Assembly: GCA_003586115.2 (NCBI GenBank)
Contig: QVOM02000023.1
Span: forward strand, 5,395,879 to 5,459,878
DNA length: 64,000 nt
Reading direction: 5' to 3'
Origin: Salvator merianae
Lineage: Eukaryota; Chordata; Lepidosauria; Squamata; Teiidae
Position numbers and translations under genes: made by a program. The notes beneath the pieces are model-generated. The model saw nothing but the letters and a program-made list of their open reading frames with translations. It had not been told where the DNA came from and did no database searches. The number at the start of each line of letters is the position of its first letter. Positions within the stretch are counted from its first letter, which is position 1. Of the stretch, positions 46,090-57,327 are shown piece after piece.

Positions 46090-46131
46090 ATACAATTCAC
46101 AAAGACTAGGATACAATTCACAAAGACTAGG
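46090..46131. repeat. 21-bp exact tandem duplication
   Basis: Two copies of a 21-bp unit starting atacaattcac and ending actagg abut the CR1 tail. Confidence 0.9.
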
Positions 46132-46160
46132 CAGGCTTCAATCTACTTGGCTTAAGTCCA

Positions 46161-46170
46161 TCTTTCTTTT

Positions 46171-46201
<31 letters not shown>

Positions 46202-46249
46202 CCTTCCTTCCTTCCTTCCTTCCTTCCTTCCTTCCTTCCTTCCTTCCGT

Positions 46250-46304
<55 letters not shown>
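46161..46304. repeat. (TTTC)n(TTCC)n(TTTC)n microsatellite
   Basis: Three-part array: tttc, then ttcc from about 46200, then tttc again. Confidence 0.97.
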
Positions 46305-46305
<1 letters not shown>

Positions 46306-46419
46306 GTTTGGACATTCAACCTATGGCTCATCTTGAAGGCAAGCTAAACCTTGGCTTAGTGAGCCAACCCACAAGTCTGTAGAAAAGCTCACCAATGCCA
46401 GTGGTCTAGAGCCATGTAA

Positions 46420-46690
46420 ACTGGGCCACAGAGGTGTGTGAACAAGATATCCCCATGTTCCAGCGCAGTGGGGGGGCTATTTCAGCAGCACACCAAAGTG
46501 CACAGTTGAAATGGATCCCCCAGAGATTCCAGGGTCAGGAACCTTCATTCATGACTGTCAGAAATGTTGGAGGCTGTCTCCAAATCTTGTGTGAAACTTC
46601 AGCGCTGATGCAGCAGTTGCCCCAGAACAGCTGTCCAAAGACTGATAGCATTTTGATGCTGTATCCTGGTCTGGTAGTTTAATCAATGTG
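46420..46690. mobile_element. Family P MITE, internal fragment
   Basis: Contains ggctatttcagcagcacacc, gttgaaatggatccccc, gattccagggtcaggaacct and gttgccccagaacagc, words of the family P interior. Neither terminus found. Confidence 0.5.
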
Positions 46691-46739
46691 GAAGAAGTAT
46701 TTCATGAAGGGGTGGGGCCTCTCTGGTCTGCACTAAGTT

Positions 46740-46796
46740 TTTCACTTCAGCAGCAAATCGAAAATGCAAATTTTGTTTGTGTGCATCGCTCTATCA
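46740..46796. mobile_element. Family H right-end fragment
   Basis: aaatcgaaaatgcaaatttt followed by gtgtgcatcgctct resembles a family H right end. Confidence 0.4.
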
Positions 46797-47587
46797 GAAG
46801 CTGTCTCCCCCCCCCCTTAATATTATGAATTGAGATAATATTATTAAAAATATTTCTCTAAAATAGCAAAAGGTTGACTCAAAGGAGAACCAGGCAAGGG
46901 AGTTCAGTTGGCAGCCAAACAGAATGCATTGACTTGAGAATATAAACGCTTGAGCTTTTCCCTCTGAAAAAGAAAGACATGCAAAGTGGCAACGCATTCC
47001 CCAACACACCCCTGCAAGCACGAGGTGAAGAATCCTGCCCATTCACCCACACTGATTTATTTCCCCTGCTGCTCCTTGTAGAAGCATTGGAGAAGGGGAT
47101 ATCAGAAACAGGCAGCTTTTCAACATTTCTTAGCCTTTGAGAGACTGCGAAGTCCTATCGCTGAGGGTTTCTGCCATTTCTCTCTATACCTTCAATTGTC
47201 AGGGGCAAACTTCTTGCATTTAAATGAGACAAGAAAAGTACCTCTTGCAAATGAGACCATTTCATTTGCCCATTACACACCCCTCCTCCTTCTCCCTCCA
47301 GTGCCTGCTAGCAGGGGCTGTTACCCAAGCAAGAATGAATAGCCAAGTAGAACTGCAGAGACATGAACGGTAACACGGAGAAACTAGGAATAATAAGGTG
47401 AAGCAACTGCACCAGGAATGGAATGAAATAATATGCAATTTCCCTGGTCATAAAGGGTCTATCTACTCTCATTACAAGAATATCAGAGATGTCACGGAAA
47501 AAGATGTCTTCACAAAATGTGAAGAAATGTGTAGTCCGTGTATACTTAACGTGTGTGTGTGTGTAAGGCCGTGCTTAGGCAAATGTG
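46797..47587. other. Unassigned sequence
   Basis: C run at 46806-46816. 47000-47300 is repeat-poor. A (GT)n of about eight units lies at 47550-47565. Confidence 0.45.
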
Positions 47588-47665
47588 CATGAATGCATTA
47601 TTTATATACTTTCTAAATTAATATGCAACCTTTCACTCAAGGGACTTAGGACAATGGAAGGAAAA
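47588..47665 (-). mobile_element. Decayed L2-like tail, minus strand
   Basis: ttatttatatactttctaaa and cactcaagggacttaggaca resemble the complement of the squamate LINE/SINE tail. Next to the purine array. Confidence 0.4.
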
Positions 47666-47691
47666 ATCCCTCTCCCCACCAAAAAAGAAGC

Positions 47692-47892
47692 GATGGAAGG
47701 AAGGAAGGAAGGAAGGAAGGAAGGAAGGAAGGGAGGGAGGGAGGAAGGAAAAGAGAGAAAAACGGAGGAAGGGAGAAAGGAAGGAAAGATGGAAGGAAGT
47801 GAGAGAGAGAAAAGGAAGGAAAGAAAAGGATGAAAAGGAAGGAAGGAAGGAAGGAAGGAAGGAAGGAAGGAAGGAAGGAAGGAAGGAAGGAA

Positions 47893-47962
<70 letters not shown>

Positions 47963-48092
47963 GAAAAATGAAGGAAGGGAGAAAGGAAGGAAAGATGGAA
48001 GGAAGTGAGAGAGAGAAAAGGAAAGAAAGAAAGGGATGAAGGAAGGAAGAAAGGAAGGAAGGAAGGAAGAAAGAAAGAAAGAAGGAAAGAGA
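47692..48092. repeat. Large GGAA/GAAA purine array with a 206-bp internal duplication
   Basis: About 400 bp almost purely purine on the plus strand: ggaa blocks, a long gaaa block (47894-47960) and mixed segments. The segment containing gggagaaagg, aaagatggaaggaagtgaga and gagagaaaagga occurs at about 47765-47835 and again at about 47970-48040, an offset of 206 bp. The minus frame 47602-48156 (184 codons of F, S, L, P) is a by-product. Confidence 0.97.
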
Positions 48093-48690
48093 TCAAAAAT
48101 TGCAAAACAGAATAGTCAATAAAGAAAGACCTATAGGTTGCAAACTGAAGATTCAATTACTCAATTGACTTTTCTGTTATTCCGAGGTTCTTATCTATTG
48201 TCTGTAGATGCTGGTGGTCAATGAGCTTCTATTAGATGGTCAAAGGAAAATTAGTAGAATAGCTAAGAAGCTGATTTTCTGTTCCAATTGTTTATTTGTT
48301 TTTTCCCAGACAAATGAGACTGACGATACCCTAAGGAGTTGGGGCAAGGGAGAGAGATTAATCCATGACTGGTTGCAACAGCAGTGATTTGATCTTCATG
48401 AGTATCTTTTCCTCCCAAGGTACACTGACCCATTGAGTGTTCTGTAACTCTAACAGCACATCTTAGCTTTGTTCTTCCTCGCGCCTCAGGCCATGAACTG
48501 GTGCTAAGTGGCAGGTGGTACTCACTGGAGATGGTAGAAGGCAGACAGATTAAGCAGTGTGAGTCCTACTTAAAAGTAGTTCAGAGATGGTAACAGTTTT
48601 CTGGACTTCTTTATCATCTGAAGGTATCGATACACTGCATGGATTGTCTCCTAAAAAGTAATGACTGTTCACAATCTGACATTGGTCTGT
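48093..48690. other. Unassigned sequence
   Basis: Nothing recognised. Confidence 0.5.
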
Positions 48691-49100
48691 GGCCCTTTCC
48701 ACATGCCCTCTTAGTGCAGTATAAAAAGGATTTAGGGGTCTCCCTTCCACCTGTTGATGTGGGATAAGGGAGACCCTGACCCTTCTAGTTTGTTCCATCT
48801 GCACAGGGCAGATAGTAGACTGGACTACAGGACCCAAAATGGCATTCTAGTCCAGTTTACCAGTCAAGGGCTAGGGGATGGTATACGAGACCATGAACTT
48901 GTGCAGACAGAATGCTTCTGTGGTCCAGTATACCGCAGTGTACACATTTTGGTGGTGCAATGAGACATACCATGGAAATGCTCTGCAGAAGCTCTGAAGG
49001 TCAAGAACTTTCTTTCCTGACCTCTAGAGTATTCTAGGGCTCTAGAGCTCTGAAGCTGGTGTAAGCTGGTACAGAATAAACCATCTCAATGTGGACAGAC
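48691..49100. mobile_element. Family P MITE, about 410 bp
   Basis: Left end ggccctttccacatgccc, right end complemented gtctgtccacatt. Internal words gggtctcccttccacctg, gggagaccctgaccc and ggtccagtataccgc match 39942 and 58775. Flanks tgt and ttg do not match cleanly. Confidence 0.55.
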
Positions 49101-49850
49101 TTGTTCCACACCAGAAACACCATGGCCCAGCTTTGGAGGGATTGTGTATTTCCGTCTTGGAGGTCAGCAGAAACAGGAATTGATTCCTAATGATGATGTC
49201 AGCGATGAAGCTTTTTGTTTATTAATTTGTTTGTTTTGTTTATTAATTTGTTTGTTTAGGGTAACTTTACTGAGTAAAATGATTACCGTTAGTATTCTTA
49301 ACATTTTACAAAATAATAATCTAGAAAAATATTTTTTATCCATTAATATAAAGGCCAAGGTATCTTAGAGATTAAATAGCAACAAAGAACTAAAATGAGA
49401 GTGTATAATTAATAATTAATAAAATAGCTATATGTAGAAAACATCTATTTGTCTATGACCACTACAAACAAAATGTATCTCTTTATCACATTAATGTGCA
49501 TAAACTTCCATTAACCTACTAACAACGTAAATAGACTGAATTGCTACCTAAGGAATAAATGCTTGGTCCAAAATGGGAAGGACATTAGTAATGGGTTTTC
49601 ATATTTCTGAAAATAACATTTTTAGTGTTTGACCTCGTATAATGCATATTTGATGTGACATAAATCCATGAACCATTAGTTCCCAAATGTAACTGTACCA
49701 TTTACAAATAGAAATTTTACTTATATCTTTCTATCCACACACTATCACTCCTTTTGCACCAATTAATAAATAATGAATTAACTGTTTATTAGAAGACTTA
49801 CCAGACTGATGTATGTTGCACAGTCCACCAGGAGTTTTGATGCATCAATA
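49101..49850. other. Unassigned AT-rich sequence
   Basis: Contains a direct duplication of tttgtttattaatttgtttg at about 49216-49257. It may belong to the possible L1 relic that follows. Confidence 0.4.
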
Positions 49851-51480
49851 TTCAGAACTTTACTTAGGTTTTAGGAATAAATGAAGTGTCTTCAAAGAAA
49901 TTTGTGAATTTGAAGTAGTGTGACTTTTCACAGTTTTACCATTGTTATTTTATCTATTCCAAATTTTTTCCTAATATTTGTTTAAATCTTCTTTGTTATT
50001 ACACATAATGCGTAAATAAATATCGGAACTACTGTTGATGTTTTTCTCCCAGGGGCATTGAATTTTTATCTCAGTATTCTATGCGCTCTTCTCTAATTTA
50101 TTCTCCTCTATTTTACTGTCCCCTGGGATAATCAAATTTATCATTCTATTTTCATTTCATTTATTTATTTATTTTGGTCAACCACAGTAATACTAAGCAT
50201 TTATCTGTCTGAATGTTTAACTCTTGCAATATTTTACATTCATATGTTTTGTGAAATTTTCTGGGGTTATACTATCACTATTTCCTCTCTCCTGCCCCCA
50301 AATGGTATTTTTTAATTTTTATGTAAGTTCTGAGGTATTTTTATTCATACTTCTAGTAGATTCTGGAAACTTGGGCCTGTATTCAGGACTGCCACCATAA
50401 TAAAGATAGATCTTACCTAAGTTCCAGTGTAACATTGTTATGACTTTATCACTGCATTTCTTACACACAGCCTATGCAATGGGGCATTCTGATATTTTAT
50501 CTTTTCTTACACAATCTTATTTGCTGTCCTTTCTGATCTTTCCAGATTTACTTCCATGGTGTTCTTTAGTAGGGTTCATTTTTGGGTACACACAATGGAC
50601 CTTCTATTCTTTTTTTTTTACTGTTGTTTTACTATTAAATTTTGTAGTCATTTCCAAGGGTTTCTTTTTCCCTTACCTGTGAAGTTCACTCTGTTTTCCA
50701 TTCAGACCATAAGATTCAAGCGACCTTGATTTAACTATTAGAATTGCAGACACACTGATGCAAGCCAGCAGATCCTGAGGAATACAGAGTCCGCACTGTG
50801 GACTGGTTTACTAGGAGGCTGTGTCTTCCAGTAAGACAATGTATCCTCATCAACGTGACCTTAAAGTGACTACGACACAAAAATGTCACTATAGGTAGCT
50901 CTAACAGGAGAACACAATGAAAACCTAAGCTGATCTACCAGATGTGAGGTGCCTAGCATCATTTTTTTGGGGTGTGTGTGTCTTTCCCCCCACCATTCCA
51001 ATGAATCTAATTTGGTTTTAATCCAGTCAAGTATTCCTGCACTATACTGGATCATTATTATGGCCTAGATGTTTATGGCTTTAATTAAGTTTGCTCCATT
51101 AAGCTTTGATTTCAAGATTTTACAAACGCTTTTTTATAACTATTGTCTCCTTTCTCACTTTTTTCTAAGCACCTTGTATCTTTATAAAACTTTTAAACAC
51201 TCAATTTTAATTGTAATTTCTTTTCTCTCTTTTTCTGGTTACTAGCTATCTTTTTTGGTTTGTTGATTTCATATGCGGGTTCTTTGCTTGCAGATTCGGC
51301 AATAACTGATTTTCTTTTTCTTGCACTCTGCCAGATACCTCCACCTGTCAAAAGTGCAATAATGGAGTCCCCAGCCATGAATTTGATGGGTGGGGGACAT
51401 TTTATCCACCATGTAGCAAGATCAGCTGTGATTTTGAGGCTGGGAGATGGAAGTTATCACTACATCCCTCAAGTCAAAAA
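49851..51480 (-). mobile_element. Possible heavily decayed L1-type LINE ORF1 relic
   Basis: On the minus strand, 51378-51193 gives a basic 61-codon stretch (RKRKSVIAES, KPKKIASNQKKREKKLQ) like an ORF1 N-terminal region. Around 50090 the frame contains RAHRILR followed by APGRKTSTVVPIF, reminiscent of the RAHR...RP element of the L1 ORF1 RNA-binding domain. The two lie in different places with many stops and frame shifts between them. The whole stretch is AT-rich. A degraded L1 is plausible but not established. Confidence 0.3.
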
Positions 51481-51566
51481 CTTTGAGCAGTAGATGTAGA
51501 TCTTTGTACAATTGCTGAATATAGAAGTTTTATATTTTTTAAATGTATTTTTTATTATAAATTTGA

Positions 51567-51610
51567 GATTTATAGATAGATAGACAGACAGATAGATAGA
51601 CAGATAGATT
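51567..51610. repeat. (TAGA)(CAGA)n microsatellite
   Basis: Mixed taga/caga array. Confidence 0.93.
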
Positions 51611-51895
51611 CAAAAGTTGCTTGTGATCATAAAATCACTTTTCTTTTACTTGAGAAACTGGGAACATTTCTTTTCAGAAGGTAAACATTCAGTTTGATTA
51701 CCATGAGCTGATGGATTTACTCAGTAATAACATTTTATTACTCTTCTGTTTTTTGATGTTGATTCTGGATTTCTGATCATTTTTTATTTTTTTCCTGCTG
51801 GGCTGTTTTTCAATTAACCTTACAGTGCTTGCCCCTGTTGTCCAGCAAAAATTCAAATTCAAACCGGGTCAGAGTTTTTTATCTGTTTAGATTTA

Positions 51896-52012
51896 GGCTG
51901 CATCCAGATGTTGCATCCTAATTTTGCTGTATTTGGATATTCCAGAATAAAGCATGGATATTCTGGAATATCCAAATATAGTGGAATAAGTAAGCAGTGT
52001 CAGGATTCAGCC
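51896..52012. mobile_element. Hairpin MITE (PIF/Harbinger-like), 117 bp, TTA duplication
   Basis: Ends ggctgcatccagatg and, complemented, ggctgaatcctgaca. The centre is a perfect 20-bp stem, tatttggatattccagaata at 51930-51949 and its complement at 51959-51978, with a 9-nt loop. Flanked by tta at 51893 and tta at 52013, the classic PIF/Harbinger target. Confidence 0.82.
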
Positions 52013-52039
52013 TTAGAGTCAACACTGTATTATTATTAT

Positions 52040-52235
52040 TATTATTTTAAATAGAAATCAATTGGGAAAAGGACTTTTTAAGGGCATTTGCTGCCAAACT
52101 TGAACCAGTTCAAATAAATTTTGGGTTGAACCAGCCCCTTTTGAACAAGGACAGTGATTCAGTTCTTTTTGGACAGGGTCAAACCTGCTCAGTTTGATTT
52201 GAACCAGGTCTAACTTTTTGGCAGATCACAAATCA
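52040..52235. mobile_element. Family H ggttca-subtype internal fragment
   Basis: gccaaacttgaaccagttca, gggttgaaccagccccttt, tttgatttgaaccaggtct: interior words of family H. Ends not seen. A (TTA)n run at 52030-52046 precedes it. Confidence 0.48.
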
Positions 52236-52800
52236 GGATGATACTAGTCAGCTGGATGAGAAAGACATTTGTCATATCTATCCTTCTGTCTTGTCACTGA
52301 TTGCATAAAGCTCCTGTAATTCCTTTTGTGCCCAAATAAACCAGCCTGTCCCATTGTTCTCGTTCTATTTCTGATCTGAAAGATGAAGTACTGCTTGCTG
52401 AGAGAGTTGAATACAGAGCCCATATATCCTGCCCAGACAGGCCATGTGCAAACTACTCCTTCGGTTGCACCGCTGCTGCCAGCAGCGCTCCCCAAATGTG
52501 TTGCTAATGGCGTCATTACTGCTTCGCTGCAGAATGTGAACAGATGCTTTTGATAAACTTCAGAGCAGATGAAAAGCTGAAGGAAATGAAGCAGAGAATG
52601 GCAAAGGGGATGTGGCTGCTTGCAAAGATCATAAAGGAGGGAAAAAGGAATAAAGGTTGGCAAAGTTGCAAAAATGGTGTAATAAACTGCAAATGGGAGG
52701 GACAGGGTGATGGGATCACAGGGTGGAGAAGTCAGAAGATGCTCCAGGAAATCCCAACCAATCATTTCCCCATACATTTGAGGGATTTGGAGATTTATCA
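52236..52800. other. Unassigned sequence with long overlapping frames
   Basis: The minus frame 52244-52801 is open for 185 codons and overlaps a plus frame 52544-52867. Neither shows a recognised domain, signal peptide or splice context. 52440-52530 (ttcggttgcaccgctgctgc, aatggcgtcattactgc) retains CpG, so a short conserved element is possible. Confidence 0.35.
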
Positions 52801-52817
52801 CATCACATCAGATTTTT

Positions 52818-52822
<5 letters not shown>

Positions 52823-52853
<31 letters not shown>
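52823..52853. repeat. (TG)n microsatellite
   Basis: About 15 tg units preceded by a T run. Confidence 0.95.
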
Positions 52854-52856
<3 letters not shown>

Positions 52857-52959
52857 TTACTAAATAAGTTAATTTGTAGTCAGACTGTCTTTGATTATAA
52901 GAGAGATCATTGAAAAAGGGAAATCAGGAGCTATGGGCTAGCCTACCCTCTGGGATGTG

Positions 52960-53168
52960 TCAGACACCTTCATTGTATTTAGACAACTGGTGAAGGTACA
53001 CTTCACTTTTGGCTGATGAAAGAGCTTCCCCTCCCATTTCAGGCTTGTTTTTATCATTTTACCCAGTCTATTTTAATTTTGTTTCATGTTGTTTTTTTTA
53101 TTGTGACATTACCTGAGACCTCTGGATATAGAGTGGAAGATAAATAAATAAATAAATAAATAAATAAA
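52960..53168 (+). mobile_element. L2-like LINE, 3' end with (AAAT)n
   Basis: tttagacaactggtgaaggt, then ttttaattttgtttcatgtt, attgtgacattacctgagac and ggatatagagtggaagataa followed by aaat units. This is the squamate L2-like 3' end. Confidence 0.65.
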
Positions 53169-53680
53169 AAGTGGACTAATTACACATTTGGCTTAGAAGA
53201 ATTTGTAAAGCAAGTCATATGCTTAATGTCAGCTTTTTAATGATGAGAAGAGAGAGGAATATTGATGGATGTTTAGGGAGGAGCTATCTCTTGGGGTCTA
53301 GCAGAGATGGAATGGTGATTACTTGGGAGTATATAGCCTTATATTTTAATTTCTCAGTGTGGCTTCTTCTCAATGAATTTATATGGTAGAGGGTGAATAA
53401 AGAATTACTTATGTTACAATGTGCTAGACTTTGGATTCCTTGGGGTGAAGACTGATAGTCTTGACAAACAATATGTTAGGACCCTCAATCTGTGTGGCAT
53501 CACCAGCTTTGAGACTTCCTGTGTGTTTATTCCTGATTTTGAAAGATATATGGCTTTTCCTCTGGCTATGTATTGGTTTTGCCACCATCCCTGAATCAGA
53601 CAGCAGCTTTACAGCTGAGAATCAAATAGCAACACGATTAGTTATTCAGTGAAAAAAATATAATGTGTGGAAATTTCTTT
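53169..53680. other. Unassigned sequence
   Basis: Nothing recognised. Confidence 0.5.
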
Positions 53681-53745
53681 TCTTTTTCTTCCTTCCTTCC
53701 TTCCTTCCTTCCTTCCTTCCTTCCTTCCTTCCTTCCTTCCTTCCT
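53681..53745. repeat. (TTCC)n microsatellite
   Basis: ttcc array; source of the GRKEGRKE translation. Confidence 0.96.
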
Positions 53746-54579
53746 GTCCTCCATTTGACTTGCAAGCCAAAGAGAGAATGAATCAGCAAAAGGAATAGGG
53801 CACAGAGGTTGAGAACAATGTGTAATGGGATGGAAAGAAAAGAAAGAAAATGAGATGGAAAAATAGAGGTGCACAATACAGAAGAATTTCAGTAAAACTA
53901 GACTGTCATCAGATCCACAGTGGGATGAAATGGGGGGGGGGGGAGAGCAAATCCCTGCTAAGATCAAAAGTGGACTATTTTATCGTCTGTACGTTTTGTG
54001 TGTTTCTTCTTTCTCTCCTGCAGTCTTCTTTCCTTGTTTGGGTCTCTCAAGGATTAGATTATTTCCTTTTCATACAGGAACATTTTTTTTTCAAAGAATC
54101 TGTTACGCCCATTAATGGAAAAATATCAGATTTGTACAGATAGCCTGTAACAATACATATAAACACATAAGTAAAAAAAAAAATAGAAACAAAAATTCAC
54201 AAACTACAGAGCCACTGAAACCCACAAGAAGCTCATATTGTCAATGTTACAAAGGATGTAGACATCTTGCATTCCCTGTCCATAAAAATAATAGGTGTGG
54301 TTGCACCTTTGTGATTAACTGGCACAACTTTTTTCCCATGCAACAGCTCACTTTAGTATGAAATGGGTGGAGAAGATAGCTCGTGTGAGGACTGAGACAC
54401 AGTGGAAGCCAAGTTATGGAGGTGAAAATTAAATATTAAAGATAAAGAAGAAAGTGGTGTCATTCATAAGGAGAAGTGCCAAAATGTCATTCTGCAATAG
54501 TAGTATGAACCTCACTGAATTATTGGAGCAGATGAGGATTTGCTATTATTTTAAACCTTTGAAAATTGGTAGTTGATTG
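53746..54579. other. Unassigned sequence
   Basis: G run at 53932-53942; otherwise nothing recognised. Confidence 0.5.
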
Positions 54580-54902
54580 TAGAGATGTTCAAAGCTCAAT
54601 TTCCATGCAAAAATTTGATCAAACCAAATATGCAGTCATTTACATATCCAGAAATTCAATCACACTGAACCAGTCACCTGCTTGTGAACATAATTGATTT
54701 TATCAAACAGTTTGTGTTCACTGTGTTTTTGCTCTTGAAAAGGCCTTTTTTCAAATTAAAATCACATTTGTTTTCTTTTTGAACAAGTTCAGAATTGAAC
54801 ACAAATGACGGTTTGATTAAACAGTTTGCTGTTGAACTGGACAAATGAGTGTTTGGTTCAACAGTGAATTGAACATGCAGTTTTTGATCATATACATCTC
54901 TG
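54580..54902 (+). mobile_element. Family H (hAT-like) MITE, 323 bp
   Basis: Ends tagagatgttca and tatacatctctg. Interior contains tttacatatccagaaattca, gtgttcactgtgtttttgct, tgaaaaggccttttttcaaa and cagtttgctgttgaactgg. Best match is the reverse complement of 3954-4215, and 36690-37025 in the same orientation. The right end is flush with a microsatellite, and the octamers (gttgattg, ctatatct) do not match. Confidence 0.75.
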
Positions 54903-54985
54903 CTATATCTATCTATCTCTATCTCTATCTCTATCTCTATCTCTATCTCTATCTCTATCATCTCTATCTCTATCTCTATCTCTCT
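54903..54985. repeat. (TATC)/(TCTATC)n microsatellite
   Basis: tatc units passing into tctatc units; starts at the last base of the family H element. Confidence 0.95.
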
Positions 54986-55374
54986 GTGTATTTGTATGTG
55001 AGTGTGTGTGTGTGCCTTTGTTGACTGAGAAGAGAAGAAGTTTATGATCCATAGATTCCTTAAATCGTGGAATTAAGATGTTATTGTAGGCAATAAGGAA
55101 ATTTAAAAAAATCAAAACTGGAAGTGAAAACTCCATTATGTTTGGTTGTGACCTATGCCAGCTTGAGTCTTTTCAATGTGTTTCTGTTTGTTTTATTTTA
55201 TGTTTCACGTTTGTCATTATAACAGTGTCAGTAATTTGACTGGACACATTGCCAAATATTCTCTATCTTCATGGTCTAGATGGTTTACATTTTACATTTC
55301 AGTAAAATGAAGAAGAAGAATGAAAAGGAAAGGAAAAGGGGAAAGAGGAGGAGAAGAAGGAGACAGCATGGTTG
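54986..55374. other. Unassigned sequence
   Basis: Purine-rich 55306-55365 (gaagaagaatgaaaagg); otherwise nothing recognised. Confidence 0.5.
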
Positions 55375-55633
55375 AAATGTGTCAAGTGTGCCATCAGATT
55401 GTGTCTCCCAGAGGTCCTGAGGCTAGAAACATTTGCTGTTAGCCCTTGGAGGCATGGAGGTCTGGTCATGAAGCTTGCAGGACCTTTGAGGCCATGGTGT
55501 GGTCTGGTCTGGACTGTCACCATTATGTATACGACGCTGATCCATGCTATGCCTTCCCATGCTCTGAATCAGCAGGACTGGCTGTTCCAGACACATTGAT
55601 TCTGAACGCAGGCCTTTGTGCACAGAAAAGTCC
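55375..55633. mobile_element. Family P MITE, right half
   Basis: Contains gtcctgaggctagaaacatt and ends gtgcacagaaaagtcc, a family P right end. Left terminus diverged. Confidence 0.5.
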
Positions 55634-56025
55634 AAAGGGACTGAATTAGAGATCATAAAATTGGAGTATGAAATCAGTGGGTGGTGGGAAAGAAGGAAAA
55701 GGGAGGTCCCAATTTTACCACTTGACCTGTCAATCAGCTGTATGCCACATTCTCATTGGTCACCACTGATGTGTTAAAACAAATCTGAAGCAAGGGGGAG
55801 AACAGACTGGAGCAACAAACGTCACTACAAATGGACTCACAGTGTATGTGGAGAGTTGGCTTTCCTTGTCCTTTCACACATAAGCCATTTTCCTGCCACC
55901 TTAGCTGTTGGGCAGTGGCAGGAAAATGAGTTTCATGGTGTTCCTCTTCCAATACAATCTAGAGAGATTCCAACTGCAATCTCTATTTTCTATAACACAT
56001 TTAGATGTAGCTTTTGTTTAGCAGA
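55634..56025. other. Unassigned sequence
   Basis: Nothing recognised. Confidence 0.5.
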
Positions 56026-56104
56026 TTCCTGCCCTGAGAAGAAAGTTGGATTAGATGTCCTTCAGGTTCCCTGCCAATTCAGATATTCTGTAGTTCCATG
56101 GTTC
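56026..56104 (+). mobile_element. CR1 LINE, 3' terminus, diverged
   Basis: ttcctgccctgagaagaaag, ttggattagatgtccttcag, gttccctgccaattcagata, ttctgtagttccatgg: CR1 3' end. Confidence 0.75.
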
Positions 56105-57327
56105 ATGTTCCTACCTCCAGTTATGCTACTGAGAGAGACTCTCTATGTCCTGATTCAGAATTAGTTCAAGAAAGAAAGAGGAAGGGAGGGAGGGGAGAAG
56201 GGTGAATAACTATTTTTTGCTCTTCTGCTCCAAGAAAAAGAAGATACATCCATTTCCAATTCCTAGAATCAGTTCTTGAATCGAGCTGTGGGGAGGTTTG
56301 GCTGTTATTAATCTGACCTTTCTCTTCCATTGATCTCTCTTATAATTCTCCAATTTTTTCCTTAGACTTTTCTCACTTGATTCCCACCTGTACATTGATA
56401 GCCCTAGGAATCTCAGTTCTCCCCTCCCTACTTATTTCCTTCTCCCTAAATTCTCTTTGCACCTCCAGCTTCAAATCAAGCTTTGCACACAACCCTTAAT
56501 AGCTGAGATTTGTGCTAGCAGCTGTGCTGGGGTCACAGAGTTTTCCTGTTTTCTGTTCTATTTTGCAAAGCAGCCTCTGCATACGAGAGAGTCTATTAGA
56601 AAATATTGATGAGAGATCAGCTTTGAGTGTGCATAGATTAGCTGCAGAAATGACAAATTGCACACTGGATGCTAACGTAAGCAAAAGAAAAAGAAGTGGA
56701 GCATTGGTGTGTTTGTGCACATATGGGAAGGGGTAGTAATTAATAGCCATTATTTTATTATATTCTTGGAAACTAAGAAGGGAGACAAGGAGGAAATTCT
56801 CCACATAAGTATTTCAGATAGTTCTTCGATACAGGGTTGACTGCTTAGATATTGCTGACTTACAGATCACATCATTCTTTACGCTTATTTGAATTTTTGT
56901 TTGCCTCTGCAAAATGGGTGATTGCTTCCAACTGGAAACAGTATGACCAACTTAGGTTGGGCACTTGGTATTTGCATGTGTGGAATACCGCAGCAGCAGA
57001 GTATCTCAATCCACAAGAGAAACAAATGAAAGGGCAAGGATCTATAGCCCAATTTAATGGCTTTCAGTTGCCATTGCTAGAAAACCACAGCCAGTCAGTC
57101 AGATTTCAGACATATTTTGTTATCACATTGGACATAGCAGTGGGATATGTCACTATCTGGGTCCTGCTGTGGACCTCTTTAGCCAGACCAGAATCTTATT
57201 CTAGATGATGGGGGGCATGCAGGCAGGATGGTGCCATAGGTTGGAATAGGCTGGGAGACCCTTTTTAGTGGTGCTATAGAAAGCACCCCTGGAAATAGTG
57301 GTGGAAGTGGCACACCACTGAGAAAGA
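56105..57327. other. Unassigned sequence
   Basis: Unique-looking with overlapping short frames; no known domain. Confidence 0.5.

Noticed and set aside
47602..48156. Long minus-strand frame rich in Phe, Ser, Leu and Pro
   Set aside because: Pure translation of the GGAA/GAAA microsatellite; no start context and no non-repeat sequence of note.
49101..50720. Nuclear copy of mitochondrial DNA (AT-rich block)
   Set aside because: No mitochondrial tRNA, rRNA or protein sequence recognised; AT richness alone is not evidence.
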